64,000 nucleotides of DNA, taken from positions 79,854 to 143,853 of the forward strand of contig CABJAM010000006.1 in assembly GCA_902363555.1 (NCBI GenBank), read 5' to 3'. The position numbers and the translations under genes were made by a program. The DNA comes from Lachnospiraceae bacterium (GTDB lineage Bacteria > Bacillota > Clostridia > Lachnospirales > Lachnospiraceae). The notes under the pieces were generated by a model. The model had not been told where the DNA came from. It worked only from the letters and a program-made list of their open reading frames with translations, and searched no databases. Shown here piece after piece: positions 24,994-33,949 of this stretch (its first letter is position 1; each line of letters begins with the position of its first letter).

Positions 24994-25696
24994 AAAGAAA
25001 ACATATCAAGATGAGTTGGTTGATGAAATCAAGAATCTGGCGCAGTCACAGGGGTTGAATCATGTCTTTACTACCTTTTTGGAGATTGCAGCAAACTGTA
25101 TCTCTGCGCAGATGGATCCGTCAAACGCAGAAGAGCGTGAGAAGCGGTATGAGGAGATGGCATCCACGATGGAACCTAAAATCCTTAACTGCTACGCGCG
25201 TATGCTTGCTCTGCTTGCCCTTGCTATTTATGAGCATGAGGAGGATCCCTGCGATATTCTTGGCAGTATTTATCATGAGCTTCGCTTAAATAACGAGTGG
25301 AACGGACAATATTTTACTCCGGATCATATCTGCCGGTTGATGGCTGAGATTGTAGATCCAGTGGATGAGTATTCAGAAGCGGAAGAACCTATCATGATCA
25401 ACGAACCAGCTTGTGGCTCGGGTACGATAGTGATTGGTGCAGTATGGGCAATGAAGCGGAAAAATTTCGATTTTCGGCACAAGAGTTTTTTTGTTGCCCA
25501 GGATATTGATATCCGCTGCGTGTGGATGGCGTATATCCAACTCAGTCTGTACGGAATTCCGGCTGTGGTCATTCATGGCGACACTTTAGCAATGAAAGAA
25601 TGGTCCCGGTGGTACACTCCATTGGCGTCAGTTCCTTTCGGAAAAAGGAAATGCACTGCCTATAGCACAGAGGAAGGGGTGGCGAAGATTGGATAA
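24986..25696 (+). CDS. N-6 adenine DNA methylase-like protein (HsdM-type domain)
   Basis: A 236-residue protein with the SAM-binding core of type I-like adenine methylases: NGQYFTPDHICRLMAEIV, motif I as NEPACGSGTIVIGAVWAM, an acidic loop VAQDIDIRC and QLSLYGIPAVVIHGDTL. It ends before the NPPY catalytic motif, so methyl transfer is doubtful; either the gene is truncated at its 3' end or this is a methylase-fold protein with another task. I chose GTG 24986, 8 bases after AAGGAAGGGA. The next gene overlaps it by 8 bases. Methylase-like proteins on mobile elements usually protect the element DNA from host restriction. Confidence 0.75.
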   Translation: MVKKKTYQDELVDEIKNLAQSQGLNHVFTTFLEIAANCISAQMDPSNAEEREKRYEEMASTMEPKILNCYARMLALLALAIYEHEEDPCDILGSIYHELRLNNEWNGQYFTPDHICRLMAEIVDPVDEYSEAEEPIMINEPACGSGTIVIGAVWAMKRKNFDFRHKSFFVAQDIDIRCVWMAYIQLSLYGIPAVVIHGDTLAMKEWSRWYTPLASVPFGKRKCTAYSTEEGVAKIG

Positions 25697-26237
25697 TACA
25701 GAAAAATCATTGGACGCTTTGACCTTTTCTGATCTTCGGGTTCATTACGGAACCGGACGTGCTTTTCTGGTCAGACAGGAGGGCAGAAAGAAAATTTACG
25801 GATACCGAAAAGGCATTAAAACGGATGTGGGAGATCTGGAGGAAAAAGACTGGATACAGCTGGCTTCGGATTTGATTCAGAAAAGTGGAGAGCAGCAGAT
25901 GCAGAAAAATCTGTTGGAATGGGAACAAGAGCATAATTATTGTCATAGTTCCCGAAAAGAGATGGAGATGACTGCACTGGAACTTCACATGGCCAGAATT
26001 TTTGATGATCCGCTCTGGGTGGACTACATCCCGTTCAACCGTAAGTATCGTCCTGAAGTTCTCCATTCCGCCAGACTGGTTTGGGTAAAAACAGAATGCT
26101 GCGGGATACCCGGGCAAATCACACAGGAACAGTTGGACAAATCTGCTGGAAATACTTTAGGAATTCCATGCCCCAATTGCGGTCGATGGTCTGCATTCCG
26201 GATCTGCTCGCCTAAGGAGGTGAGCGAAAATGGATAG
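25689..26237 (+). CDS. Element protein with putative zinc ribbon
   Basis: A 182-residue protein beginning at TTG 25689 with AGGGG in front, overlapping the methylase-like gene. The N-terminal half is strand-rich (FLVRQEGRKKIYGYRKG). Toward the C-terminus paired cysteines, ECCGIPG and CPNCGRW, could bind zinc. No family recognised. The C-terminal NG codons overlap the ribosome site region of the next small gene by 8 bases, consistent with coupled translation. Confidence 0.6.
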   Translation: MDNTEKSLDALTFSDLRVHYGTGRAFLVRQEGRKKIYGYRKGIKTDVGDLEEKDWIQLASDLIQKSGEQQMQKNLLEWEQEHNYCHSSRKEMEMTALELHMARIFDDPLWVDYIPFNRKYRPEVLHSARLVWVKTECCGIPGQITQEQLDKSAGNTLGIPCPNCGRWSAFRICSPKEVSENG

Positions 26238-26412
26238 ACTGTTTATCATTGTGAAGGGCGGCAGCGTAGAGGAAGTCTACAGCACAAAATCATCAAATGA
26301 GCTATATGCGGAGGTTCTTGATTTCGATTCGACAGAAAGAACGGAAGAGGAGGAAAAAGCGCTTCAATTCCGGTATGAGGCAGTTCGGGAACTGATGCAC
26401 AGAATTGACTGA
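26230..26412 (+). CDS. 60-residue element protein
   Basis: A short acidic protein with a strand start (MDRLFIIVKGGSVEEVYS) and a charged helix rich in Glu. A near-perfect AAGGAGGTGAG ribosome site stands before the ATG. It overlaps the previous gene and ends 13 bases before the DNA ligase start. The strong ribosome site and tight packing support a real gene; its function is unknown. Confidence 0.65.
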   Translation: MDRLFIIVKGGSVEEVYSTKSSNELYAEVLDFDSTERTEEEEKALQFRYEAVRELMHRID

Positions 26413-26425
26413 AAGGAGAATGCAC

Positions 26426-28396
26426 ATGAGTGCAAAATATAAAACAAACCATGAGCGTATGCTGGAATTGATTGAGCAGCTCACAAAGGCAGACATTGCC
26501 TATTACCGGGATGATAATCCCATTATGTCGGACAGGGATTACGATATCCTGATGGATGAATTGAAAGACATTGAGAGCCGAACCGGGTTGATCCTTTCCG
26601 GTTCCCCGACTCAAAAGGTGTCCGGCGAAATATTGGAAAGTCTGGCTGAGGTGCGCCATAGTAAACCTATGCTTTCAGCGGATAAGACCAAATCTGTTGA
26701 AGATCTGGTGAAGTTTGCGGCAAAACAGCCGGTGCTGATAAGCTGGAAAATGGATGGTCTGACACTGGTACTCCGCTATGAGAATGGCGAGCTGATTCAG
26801 GCCATTACCCGTGGGCGTGAAGGCATTATTGGAGAGGATGTAACGCATACTGTGCGCAATTTTCTTAACGTGCCTCTTACTATACCCACTAAGGATTCAT
26901 TTGAGGTTCGAGGTGAAGGCGTCATCTCATGGACAAACTTTGGGAAAATCAATTCCGGTCTGGAGGATCCCTATACTCATCCCCGAAATCTTGCATCTGG
27001 CAGCACGCGCAAGCTTGACGCCGGCGAGGCAAAAAAGAGATTACTTGAGTTTTGGGCGTTTGAGCTTGTGAGCGATTATCTTGAGCCGGAAAGTAAACTT
27101 GCTCAGCAGCAGTTTTTAGAGCATAACGGTTTTTCGGTTGTACCATACATTTATCTGGATGCACTTCATAATGAAACAATGATTCGTGATACAATTGCCG
27201 CTATGGATCCTAAGAAGTTCCCTTACCCAGTAGACGGAATTATCATGGAATATGATGATGTTGCCTACGGAAAAGGTCTGGGAGCCACAGGGCATCACGA
27301 AAACCGTTTGATTGCATTGAAGTGGGAAGACGAATTGTATGAAACCACATTCATTGGTCTGGATGTGGCGGTCACTCGTACTGGGATGGTCAGTCTGACA
27401 GGTATCTTCGAGCCGGTGTCTATTGACGGCACTCAAGTCAGCCGGGCATATCTGCATAACTATGAGAATTATCTGGACCTTGCCTTGGGGCGTGGCGATA
27501 AGATTCGCGTGTATAAGGCAAACATGATTATTCCGCAGATTGCAGAGAATCTCGATAAGACCGGAACCTGCTGTGTTCCGCTCAGCTGCCCCTGTTGTGG
27601 TCAGATGCTGAGTTTTCGGAAAAGCAACGGTGGTATTGGCCAGCTATTTTGTGAGAATCCGCATTGTTCTGCCAAACTGGTGCGAAAGTTTGCCCACTTT
27701 TGTGAGAAAACGAGAATGAATATTGAGGGCCTGTCGGAAAAAACTCTTGAGCAGTTTGTAAGTCATGGCTGGATTCGGACGTTTGCAGATTTATATGCGT
27801 TGGAGCAATATCGTGATGAGATTGTCCAGACGGAGGGCTTTGGGGAGAAATCCTTTGAGCGGCTGCAGGCATCCATTGAAAAAAGCCGCCATTGTACGTT
27901 AGCAAAGTTTATTGCAGGCTTGGGAATTCCCATGGTGGGAAGACATGCCGGACGTGATTTGGACAGCTATTTTCATGGATCGTGGGAAGCGTTTGAACAG
28001 GCCATTGAGGACGGCTTCGACTTTACACAGCTTCCGGATTTCGGCGAGACGATGTACAACAACATTTATACATGGTATGCGGATACAGAGGAAGAAAAAC
28101 TCTGGCGTCCGCTGCTTGAAAAAATTGAATTTGAAAAGGAGAATTTTGATATGAATACAAATACAACAAACCCATTCTTTGGAAAAATCGTAGTGGCAAC
28201 CGGGAAACTGGAGAATTACACCCGTGACGGTATTCAGATGAAGCTGATGCAGCTTGGCGCCAAACCGGCAAGCTCGATTACAAAGAAAACAGACTATTTG
28301 ATTGTTGGAGAGAAGGCCGGCAGCAAGCTTGCGAAGGCGCAGCAGCTCGGTATCAGGACACTGACAGAGGAACAATTTGAGGCGATGCTGGCGTAA
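26426..28396 (+). CDS. ligA: NAD-dependent DNA ligase
   Basis: A 656-residue ligase that seals nicks using NAD. Domain order: Ia (NPIMSDRDYDILMDEL), adenylation domain with the nucleophilic lysine K108 in WKMDG, GREGIIGEDVT, VRGEGVIS, VDGIIMEYDD, an OB-fold, a four-cysteine zinc finger (CPCC and CENPHC), helix-hairpin-helix repeats and a C-terminal BRCT domain (FFGKIVVATGKLENYTRDG onward). All parts are present. It diverges from usual housekeeping ligases (KMDG rather than KIDG), so it is best seen as a second, element-borne ligase. ATG 26426 is 7 bases after AAAGGAG; an in-frame ATG 6 bases earlier is too close. Confidence 0.93.
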   Translation: MSAKYKTNHERMLELIEQLTKADIAYYRDDNPIMSDRDYDILMDELKDIESRTGLILSGSPTQKVSGEILESLAEVRHSKPMLSADKTKSVEDLVKFAAKQPVLISWKMDGLTLVLRYENGELIQAITRGREGIIGEDVTHTVRNFLNVPLTIPTKDSFEVRGEGVISWTNFGKINSGLEDPYTHPRNLASGSTRKLDAGEAKKRLLEFWAFELVSDYLEPESKLAQQQFLEHNGFSVVPYIYLDALHNETMIRDTIAAMDPKKFPYPVDGIIMEYDDVAYGKGLGATGHHENRLIALKWEDELYETTFIGLDVAVTRTGMVSLTGIFEPVSIDGTQVSRAYLHNYENYLDLALGRGDKIRVYKANMIIPQIAENLDKTGTCCVPLSCPCCGQMLSFRKSNGGIGQLFCENPHCSAKLVRKFAHFCEKTRMNIEGLSEKTLEQFVSHGWIRTFADLYALEQYRDEIVQTEGFGEKSFERLQASIEKSRHCTLAKFIAGLGIPMVGRHAGRDLDSYFHGSWEAFEQAIEDGFDFTQLPDFGETMYNNIYTWYADTEEEKLWRPLLEKIEFEKENFDMNTNTTNPFFGKIVVATGKLENYTRDGIQMKLMQLGAKPASSITKKTDYLIVGEKAGSKLAKAQQLGIRTLTEEQFEAMLA

Positions 28397-28415
28397 ATTC
28401 GTCAGAATAACAGTG

Positions 28416-28442
28416 GCGGGGCAGATTTTCTGCTCCGCTTTT
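28416..28442 (+). terminator. Intrinsic terminator after the ligase gene
   Basis: GCGGGGCAG (28416-28424) pairs with CTGCTCCGC (28430-28438), followed by TTTT. It lies between two genes of the same direction inside the element. Confidence 0.75.
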
Positions 28443-28467
28443 CACTTTTATAAAGGAGGTAATGGAC

Positions 28468-28677
28468 ATGAACCCACAAAAAAGAAATCTTGAAATCACT
28501 GGCAGGCTTATCTGCCCATTAGCTGTTGGAACTGCCGCTTTTATCGCTGAAAACGGAGGGATGCGCAGGACAAGTAAGGTTCTTCAGATGGAGAAGATTT
28601 CTCCGGATGAGATCTGTTTTGAAACGTGTAATACCAATTACCGCCTGCATCTTATCCGGCAGGAGGTGGCAGTATGA
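28468..28677 (+). CDS. Small element protein of unknown function
   Basis: A 69-residue protein with ATG 28468 chosen 7 bases after AAAGGAGGT (the ATG at 28462 is too close). It contains an alternating basic and hydrophobic pattern, possibly a small beta barrel (EKISPDEICFETCNTNYRLHLI). Its stop overlaps the start of the next gene in ATGA, so the two are translationally coupled. No family recognised. Confidence 0.6.
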   Translation: MNPQKRNLEITGRLICPLAVGTAAFIAENGGMRRTSKVLQMEKISPDEICFETCNTNYRLHLIRQEVAV

Positions 28678-29423
28678 GCAGTGAAATCTTTTATGATAAG
28701 GCATTCATACGTGTCGGAGAAAAGTATATTCCTATCGTAAATCATGGATCGTCAAACTGCTTTGATATTGACAGGCGAGGACGTGAGATCCCAGAAAAGC
28801 GCTGGTCGGTTCTGAACTATCCCCATACTGGGAGGATGCTGTTTACTGCAGAAGAAATGCAGGAGATAGCGTCCATCTATGAGGAAGCCAACATGAATAA
28901 CCGGGGCGGGACACGCAAAAGCAGGAACCGCGCTTTTGAAGAAGGCGAGTTCGGACGCTGGATTCTGGCAGGGATGAAATCGGCACATACCGTGGAGGAC
29001 TACAGAAAACACGGGAATGCCGTGATAGTGGTTGATTATGACCATGAGTATTGGCAGAGGCACTATGTCGCTACAACAGAGGAACTGCTGGATAAGATTG
29101 ATGAGCTTTCTGGCCACAGCATTACAGTATCCTTCAGGAATAATCGCCATGTTATCCATCTGCCCATGAGGCGCAAGCGAACCCCATTTGATTTCGGTAC
29201 ACTGTCGGAATTTTATGTGCTTCGGGCAGAGCAGGGATATTTTGTGAAGCGGAGCAGCCGGAAAATTTGGCTTGCAAGGTTTCAGGAGCCGCAGTCACAG
29301 ATAGTTCGGAAGTTCAAGACCGAAAAGGCGGCACAAGACTACTTGGACAGAAATCAAAAATTTTTTCAGGATGTGTATTTGAAATTGAGTGTGTACAAAA
29401 CGGAGGTGTCCTATCATGAGTGA
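28674..29423 (+). CDS. Element protein of unknown function
   Basis: A 249-residue basic soluble protein. The middle is rich in Arg and Lys (GGTRKSRNRAFEEGEF, PMRRKRTPFDFG), which suggests contact with nucleic acid, but no motif is recognised. The C-terminal part (KFKTEKAAQDYLDRN) looks like a small helix-strand domain. It starts in ATGA overlap with the gene before and overlaps the next gene by 8 bases. Confidence 0.6.
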   Translation: MSSEIFYDKAFIRVGEKYIPIVNHGSSNCFDIDRRGREIPEKRWSVLNYPHTGRMLFTAEEMQEIASIYEEANMNNRGGTRKSRNRAFEEGEFGRWILAGMKSAHTVEDYRKHGNAVIVVDYDHEYWQRHYVATTEELLDKIDELSGHSITVSFRNNRHVIHLPMRRKRTPFDFGTLSEFYVLRAEQGYFVKRSSRKIWLARFQEPQSQIVRKFKTEKAAQDYLDRNQKFFQDVYLKLSVYKTEVSYHE

Positions 29424-29739
29424 GTCAAAACAGGATCACTTCCGATGTGTGGTGGAAACTCGGGATAATAAAATCCCCCAGACGGAATATCCGACTATTG
29501 TACTGCCTCTGCCGGACGGAACCAGTCTTAGGGCAGTGGCAATCGACGATGAGAATTTCCCTGCAATCAATGTGTACTGGGATACAGAAAAGCCGGAAAT
29601 TGCCGAGCCAATCTGTTTTGCAGAATACAATCCTGAACGCGGCCCCTGCCACGAGGTTTGCATAGGAGCTTACCAATCTGACAAAGACGACACAGTTTAT
29701 TACAAGCCATATATGGCAGAAAGGGAATCAAATGAGTAA
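29416..29739 (+). CDS. Element protein of unknown function
   Basis: A 107-residue acidic protein, beta-rich by pattern (YPTIVLPLPDGTSLRAVAID, AINVYWDTEKPE). ATG 29416 is 7 bases after GGAGGTG. The start overlaps the previous gene and the end overlaps the next by 8 bases. The family is not recognised. Confidence 0.6.
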   Translation: MSESKQDHFRCVVETRDNKIPQTEYPTIVLPLPDGTSLRAVAIDDENFPAINVYWDTEKPEIAEPICFAEYNPERGPCHEVCIGAYQSDKDDTVYYKPYMAERESNE

Positions 29740-30532
29740 TTACACATATTGCCGTACACTCAAACTGGATTGGAAAGAAGCCTCCAGATTGATTGGAGAA
29801 TGTGCAGGCAAAATTTTAGACAGAACGATTCATGGCATAGCGGGTTATGAAGATGATCATTACTGGGGATTTCAGGCCACCACTGATCGGTTTACCATTG
29901 CCGAGATAGATAAGCTTATCCGGTTTGTCAATGGGAATGAGGAGATGGAAAAGGAAGCAATTCCTCAAGACTCCGGAGAATCCGCTTCAATCGGTGAGAG
30001 TTTGTCTCGTGCACTGTTGGAAAAAGCTTTAAGGCTGTTCTGGTGTCATGAGAGTACCACGAAATCGGCTCTTTGGCTGGTCAACGTCCGGGAAAAACGG
30101 CCGGCAGTCTATAGACGGATTGTTGAGATCAGTCCGCATGATATTTGTTTGGATAACCTTAGGAGCAAAAGTGAATTGATTGCTTATCTCCACGAAAACG
30201 GTCCAACGCATTCCACGCTGATGGATTTCTGCGCGGATTACAGGGAGCGGTATCACAACGAACTCTGCTGGAACTATCCAATCTCTGATGGGCTGCATCT
30301 TGGCACGTTTTTCGTTCTTGTAAAGGAAGGCGTTCTGGCTCTTCCTTATGACGATGCAGATAAGGTGGACTATGAGCTGCTTTGTCTGGACGATGCCAAA
30401 ATGTGTGACAGAGAATCTATGGAGAATCTCATAACTGAGTGGGATAGCTTCGACCGGGATTTACGCTCCGCCATGCAGGGCATGTTGGCGTTTTACCGCA
30501 GAGAGGAGGAGCAACATGGATCAGAAAATTGA
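29732..30532 (+). CDS. Element protein of unknown function
   Basis: A 266-residue acidic soluble protein, mostly helical by residue pattern, with several tryptophans. AGAAAGGGA lies ahead of the ATG, inside the previous gene. It overlaps the following gene by 17 bases. No recognised motif; its place in a chain of overlapping genes supports that it is expressed as part of one long message. Confidence 0.6.
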   Translation: MSNYTYCRTLKLDWKEASRLIGECAGKILDRTIHGIAGYEDDHYWGFQATTDRFTIAEIDKLIRFVNGNEEMEKEAIPQDSGESASIGESLSRALLEKALRLFWCHESTTKSALWLVNVREKRPAVYRRIVEISPHDICLDNLRSKSELIAYLHENGPTHSTLMDFCADYRERYHNELCWNYPISDGLHLGTFFVLVKEGVLALPYDDADKVDYELLCLDDAKMCDRESMENLITEWDSFDRDLRSAMQGMLAFYRREEEQHGSEN

Positions 30533-30902
30533 CTGGCTCATCCATCTGGTGGCCAATGGTGCCTGTGATGAATGTGGTGAGGTAGAAACAGACTTTTTGC
30601 CCTATATGTGCAATGCCCACACCCACGGGCTGGAACGCTATGGGCACTTGGATTTCCAAATGGTACTTTTTTTGCCGACGGAGGAGATTGGACGAATCCT
30701 CAATACTTTGGGGCTAAGAGTTCAGTCTGGAGAACGCTTCCAGTCTGGAGATATGGTTTCCGGAATTTATGAAGACTGCGATGTGCGCTTGGATGAGTAT
30801 GAGGAAACCGGGCGCAAGGTTTTGCGGGTCATCATACCGGATGCGAACAATATCTTCCCAGGGAAGGAGATTGTACGCTCCCATACTGTCTGCAGCTCTT
30901 GA
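30516..30902 (+). CDS. Small element protein, possibly DUF4262-like
   Basis: A 128-residue protein with N-terminal cysteines (ACDECGEVE) and the segment CNAHTHGLERYGHLDFQMVL, reminiscent of the DUF4262 start in which a Thr/His-Gly turn is followed by a D-F-Q strand. The likeness is from memory and weak. AGAGGAGGAGC precedes the ATG within the previous gene. Function unknown. Confidence 0.55.
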   Translation: MDQKIDWLIHLVANGACDECGEVETDFLPYMCNAHTHGLERYGHLDFQMVLFLPTEEIGRILNTLGLRVQSGERFQSGDMVSGIYEDCDVRLDEYEETGRKVLRVIIPDANNIFPGKEIVRSHTVCSS

Positions 30903-30939
30903 AGACAGATGAGCTCTGCGCAGAAAGGGGGATACCATC

Positions 30940-31317
30940 GTGAAAATCACGTTGTATCAAATCATCCCGGAACCGGAAAACAGATACTTGATATTCAGCG
31001 ATTTGAGAAGCATCCGGGCGGCAAGTGGCGGACATGTCCCGGCTGAGATTTACGAAGCCGTATTCAGCGGGGATTTGGACATCGCCGTGCCCCGGAATGC
31101 CAAAAACAAAATGGATCAAGAACTTGCCGAACTGGAAGCGGTATATGTACGTTTTAACGTATCGCATCCGGAAGGCTTCCGTGGACGCTCCATGACCATG
31201 TCGGATGTAGTCGAAATCATCCATTCCGAAAAGGAAAGCAGGTTTTTCTTCTGTGACCGGTTTGTGTTTGAGGAGATTAAATTTGAAAAGGAAAAAGCTG
31301 ATTTTGGGCGCCTGTAG
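30940..31317 (+). CDS. YodL-like domain protein
   Basis: A 125-residue protein starting at GTG 30940 behind GAAAGGGGG. The sequence (MKITLYQIIPEPENRYLIFS, HVPAEIYEAVFSGDL, RFNVSHPEGFRGRSMTMSDV, SRFFFCDRFVFEEI) fits the YodL/DUF3849-type small domain found in many clostridial mobile elements, often fused to antirestriction or DNA-processing modules; here it stands alone. Its role is unknown. Confidence 0.65.
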   Translation: MKITLYQIIPEPENRYLIFSDLRSIRAASGGHVPAEIYEAVFSGDLDIAVPRNAKNKMDQELAELEAVYVRFNVSHPEGFRGRSMTMSDVVEIIHSEKESRFFFCDRFVFEEIKFEKEKADFGRL

Positions 31318-31337
31318 GGCGCAGAAAGGATACAATC

Positions 31338-31550
31338 ATGAAGAAACTGATATTGAACTATAAAGGGCGCGACAGTTGGGACAGACCGGTTTATGAATCG
31401 GAAGGCTGTCTGTATGTGGATGTGGATCCACGCAAAGGCTGGAAACCGAATATCTGTACGAAATGCAACAAGGAGTTTGATGGAAAGCCGGATACGCCGA
31501 TTGCCGAAGATACCGTTGTGGAGTTTGTTCCGTGCCGGGATATCTGGTAA
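31338..31550 (+). CDS. Small element protein with CxxC
   Basis: A 70-residue protein with GAAAGGA before the ATG. It contains ICTKCNKEFDG, a CxxC pair that may bind a metal together with other residues, and a strand start KKLILNYKGRDSWDRPVY. It lies 20 bases after the YodL-like gene and 13 before the first YkgJ-type gene. Family not recognised. Confidence 0.6.
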   Translation: MKKLILNYKGRDSWDRPVYESEGCLYVDVDPRKGWKPNICTKCNKEFDGKPDTPIAEDTVVEFVPCRDIW

Positions 31551-31563
31551 GCGAGGAGGACAT

Positions 31564-32244
31564 ATGAAAGAATTCATGACAAAAATGGTTCCTGTCAATC
31601 TGTCAGACCGATTTCCATTCAAATGCAGGATGTGCGGCGCTTGCTGCCGGCATGTCAGGGAAAGCGTGCCGCTGGAGAGTCTGGATGCTTTTCGGTTGGC
31701 TAAACATCTGAGAGACAAGGGTGAAAAAGTGAACAGTATGGAAGATGTGCTTGCTGCCTATGCGGAGCCTGTCTTGCTTAGTGAAAATGGATACACGGTA
31801 TTTATGCTGAAAACAGTTGGAGCGGATGATGCGTGCATTTTTCTGAAAGATAATCGGTGTACGATTCATTCGGTTCATCCAAGGGCGTGCCGTACATATC
31901 CCATTGCTGTGGGACCGTATGAACTTGGCGGATATGAACAGTATCTCAGTATGGAACAGCCGCATCACTATTCTGGTCCGCAGATATCCGTGAAAAAATG
32001 GATTCAGAAGCGCTGCAGCAAGCAGGATTTTGAATTTTTGAACACGGATATCGGTTCGGTACAGGAAATCGAAAGATTACTGAAGAGAATTCCTGAGCAA
32101 AATCGGACCAGGGCCGTGATGATGTTCCTTTTCTACAAGTATTCGGATTACGATCTGGATAAGTCTTTCTTTCCACAGTTCAAAAGCAATAACGATAAGT
32201 TGCTGGCTGCTTTGCGCAAAATGGCAGATGACGGAGACAAATAA
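31564..32244 (+). CDS. YkgJ-family cysteine-cluster protein 1
   Basis: A 226-residue protein with the YkgJ / UPF0153 pattern: FKCRMCGACCRH near residue 20, CIFLKDNRCTIHSVHPRACR in the middle. The cysteines probably hold a zinc or iron-sulphur site. ATG 31564 follows GAGGAGGA; the frame is open 57 codons further back but without a start signal. A second, diverged copy follows at 32318. The molecular role of this family is not established. Confidence 0.82.
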   Translation: MKEFMTKMVPVNLSDRFPFKCRMCGACCRHVRESVPLESLDAFRLAKHLRDKGEKVNSMEDVLAAYAEPVLLSENGYTVFMLKTVGADDACIFLKDNRCTIHSVHPRACRTYPIAVGPYELGGYEQYLSMEQPHHYSGPQISVKKWIQKRCSKQDFEFLNTDIGSVQEIERLLKRIPEQNRTRAVMMFLFYKYSDYDLDKSFFPQFKSNNDKLLAALRKMADDGDK

Positions 32245-32317
32245 ATTTTCAGGTCAGTATGATATAACAACAAGGCGTCGGAATTCGGCGCCTCTATTAT
32301 TTTTAGGAGGAAAAACT

Positions 32318-33049
32318 ATGGATACAAGATTAAAAAATATCGTTGATAATTTAGAAGCAATGAAAATCGGTGTGGATGAGCCGTTTCCGTTTCACTGCAC
32401 TATGTGCGGTAAATGCTGCATCAATCGGGAGGATATTCTATTAACGCCGAGAGATATTTATAACATGGCAAAGGAGCTTGGGATAACGACTAAAGAACTG
32501 TTTGAAACCTATTGCGAGACTTTTATTGGCTGCGACTCCCGTATGCCGATAGTCAGATTGAAGCCTCGTGGCTCCATAAGAAGATGCCCGTTGATGAAAG
32601 ATAGAAAATGCTCTGTCCATAAGGCAAAACCAACGGTATGCGCGCTGTTTCCAATAGGAAGATGCCTTATATTTGAAAAGGATATAAATCCTTCGGAGAA
32701 AATTTCGGTAAGCCAGATACAGTATATTTTTACCAATCCAGGGTGCGGTGATAATTCTAAAACCCATACGATACGTGAATGGCTTGAGGAGTTTGGAATG
32801 TCGTTAGAGGATGAGTTCTTTATTAAATGGCAGCAGACAATTGTGGAATTAGGGCAGTTTTTCCGTGAAGCGGAAAAGACAGCCAGTGAGCGTATTATGG
32901 AGCTTTCATGGACAGCGGCTTTTATCGGATTATATCTGCATTACGATGTGGCTCAGGATTTTATGCCGCAGTTTGAAAAGAATGCACAAGAAATCACTGC
33001 ATTGTTGCAACTGGCACCCATAAAGGAAGGCGGTGGAAAAAATGAATGA
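32318..33049 (+). CDS. YkgJ-family cysteine-cluster protein 2
   Basis: A 243-residue paralogue of the preceding protein: FHCTMCGKCCINREDILLT, CPLMKDRKCSVHKAKPTVCA, and a shared C-terminal FMPQFEKN versus FFPQFKSN. ATG 32318 is 7 bases after TTAGGAGG. The two genes probably arose by tandem duplication and have diverged strongly, so both may be under selection. It overlaps the next gene by 8 bases. Confidence 0.82.
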   Translation: MDTRLKNIVDNLEAMKIGVDEPFPFHCTMCGKCCINREDILLTPRDIYNMAKELGITTKELFETYCETFIGCDSRMPIVRLKPRGSIRRCPLMKDRKCSVHKAKPTVCALFPIGRCLIFEKDINPSEKISVSQIQYIFTNPGCGDNSKTHTIREWLEEFGMSLEDEFFIKWQQTIVELGQFFREAEKTASERIMELSWTAAFIGLYLHYDVAQDFMPQFEKNAQEITALLQLAPIKEGGGKNE

Positions 33050-33707
33050 GGATCGTAACCAGCATCAGATTATCCGAAAAGATGCCCGCAATTGTTTTGT
33101 GGAGAGTCTGAATGATGCTTTTAAGATTGGAAAAATTCATCTCGCCTTTGCAACTTATGATTTGAGTCGTCCGACTGGACAACGGCAGACGAACAACATC
33201 CATATTTATATTGCGGTGGATGAGTTCTTGGAACTATGCCGCAAGTTGGAAGGTGGGGAGCTTCGTTATCTTCTGAAGAACAAGAAGACAACAGGGGATA
33301 AAACACCTGTTTATCAGTGCTTGGGCGGAACTTCTGCCGAGAAGCTTGCAAAATACGGACGTTCCCGAGCAGATGGGAAAAGTCTGTCCAGAACAGCACA
33401 GCTATTGGCAGGAAGCAAATCAGATTTCCTGTTTGTGGCGGATAGCGGCCCCGGCGAAACAGATCAGAAAGGCTTAATTGTGCCTAAATTCGGCAGTAAA
33501 CCGGAAAATCATGTAGCAGTCAGTATGACATATGAGGTGTTCAGTGAGTTATTACTCATGACAAGAATGCATTATACAGCATGGCTTAGTGCATGGTATG
33601 CAGATCAATATCATCAGGTCAATCAGCGAACAGCGCAGCCACAGGAGAACTCACAGTATCAGGAGAATGAGGGAGAAGCAGAATACGCTTCAGATCCAAT
33701 GTTCTAA
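33042..33707 (+). CDS. Element protein of unknown function
   Basis: A 221-residue protein. ATG 33042 is preceded by AAGGAAGG at 11 bases; a GTG at 33033 is possible. The first half (KIGKIHLAFATYDLSR, NNIHIYIAVDEFLELCRKLEGG) resembles a strand-helix nucleic-acid-binding fold, and the C-terminal 30 residues are Gln/Glu-rich and disordered, as in SSB-like or annealing proteins. This is only a pattern resemblance. Confidence 0.55.
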   Translation: MNEDRNQHQIIRKDARNCFVESLNDAFKIGKIHLAFATYDLSRPTGQRQTNNIHIYIAVDEFLELCRKLEGGELRYLLKNKKTTGDKTPVYQCLGGTSAEKLAKYGRSRADGKSLSRTAQLLAGSKSDFLFVADSGPGETDQKGLIVPKFGSKPENHVAVSMTYEVFSELLLMTRMHYTAWLSAWYADQYHQVNQRTAQPQENSQYQENEGEAEYASDPMF

Positions 33708-33720
33708 AGTTAAGAATGAA

Positions 33721-33757
33721 AATGCGGTGCAGTCTGATGATTGCGCCGCATTTTTTC
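33721..33757 (+). terminator. Intrinsic terminator
   Basis: AATGCGGTGCA (33721-33731) pairs with TGCGCCGCATT (33741-33751), followed by a T run. It ends the operon part that started at 28468. Confidence 0.8.
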
Positions 33758-33851
33758 TTGATAATGACCATGTGGTGAGATATTGCAGTGAAAAACTTCA
33801 TTGGCTCGGTATGGCAAATAAAATGGCACAAAAGTGGCATAAGAAATGCCG

Positions 33852-33880
33852 ATGACATGGAAAAGAAAAACTGTTATACT
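33852..33880 (+). promoter_or_regulatory. Promoter for the zinc-ribbon protein gene
   Basis: ATGACA (33852-33857), 17 bases, TATACT (33875-33880). It lies right after a terminator and 70 bases before ATG 33950. Confidence 0.6.
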
Positions 33881-33949
33881 TATATCGTCTACAAGTGGGT
33901 TCTCAGGAATCTGCTTGTTTTTTTATTTTTAGGAAAGGAGTTCGATACT

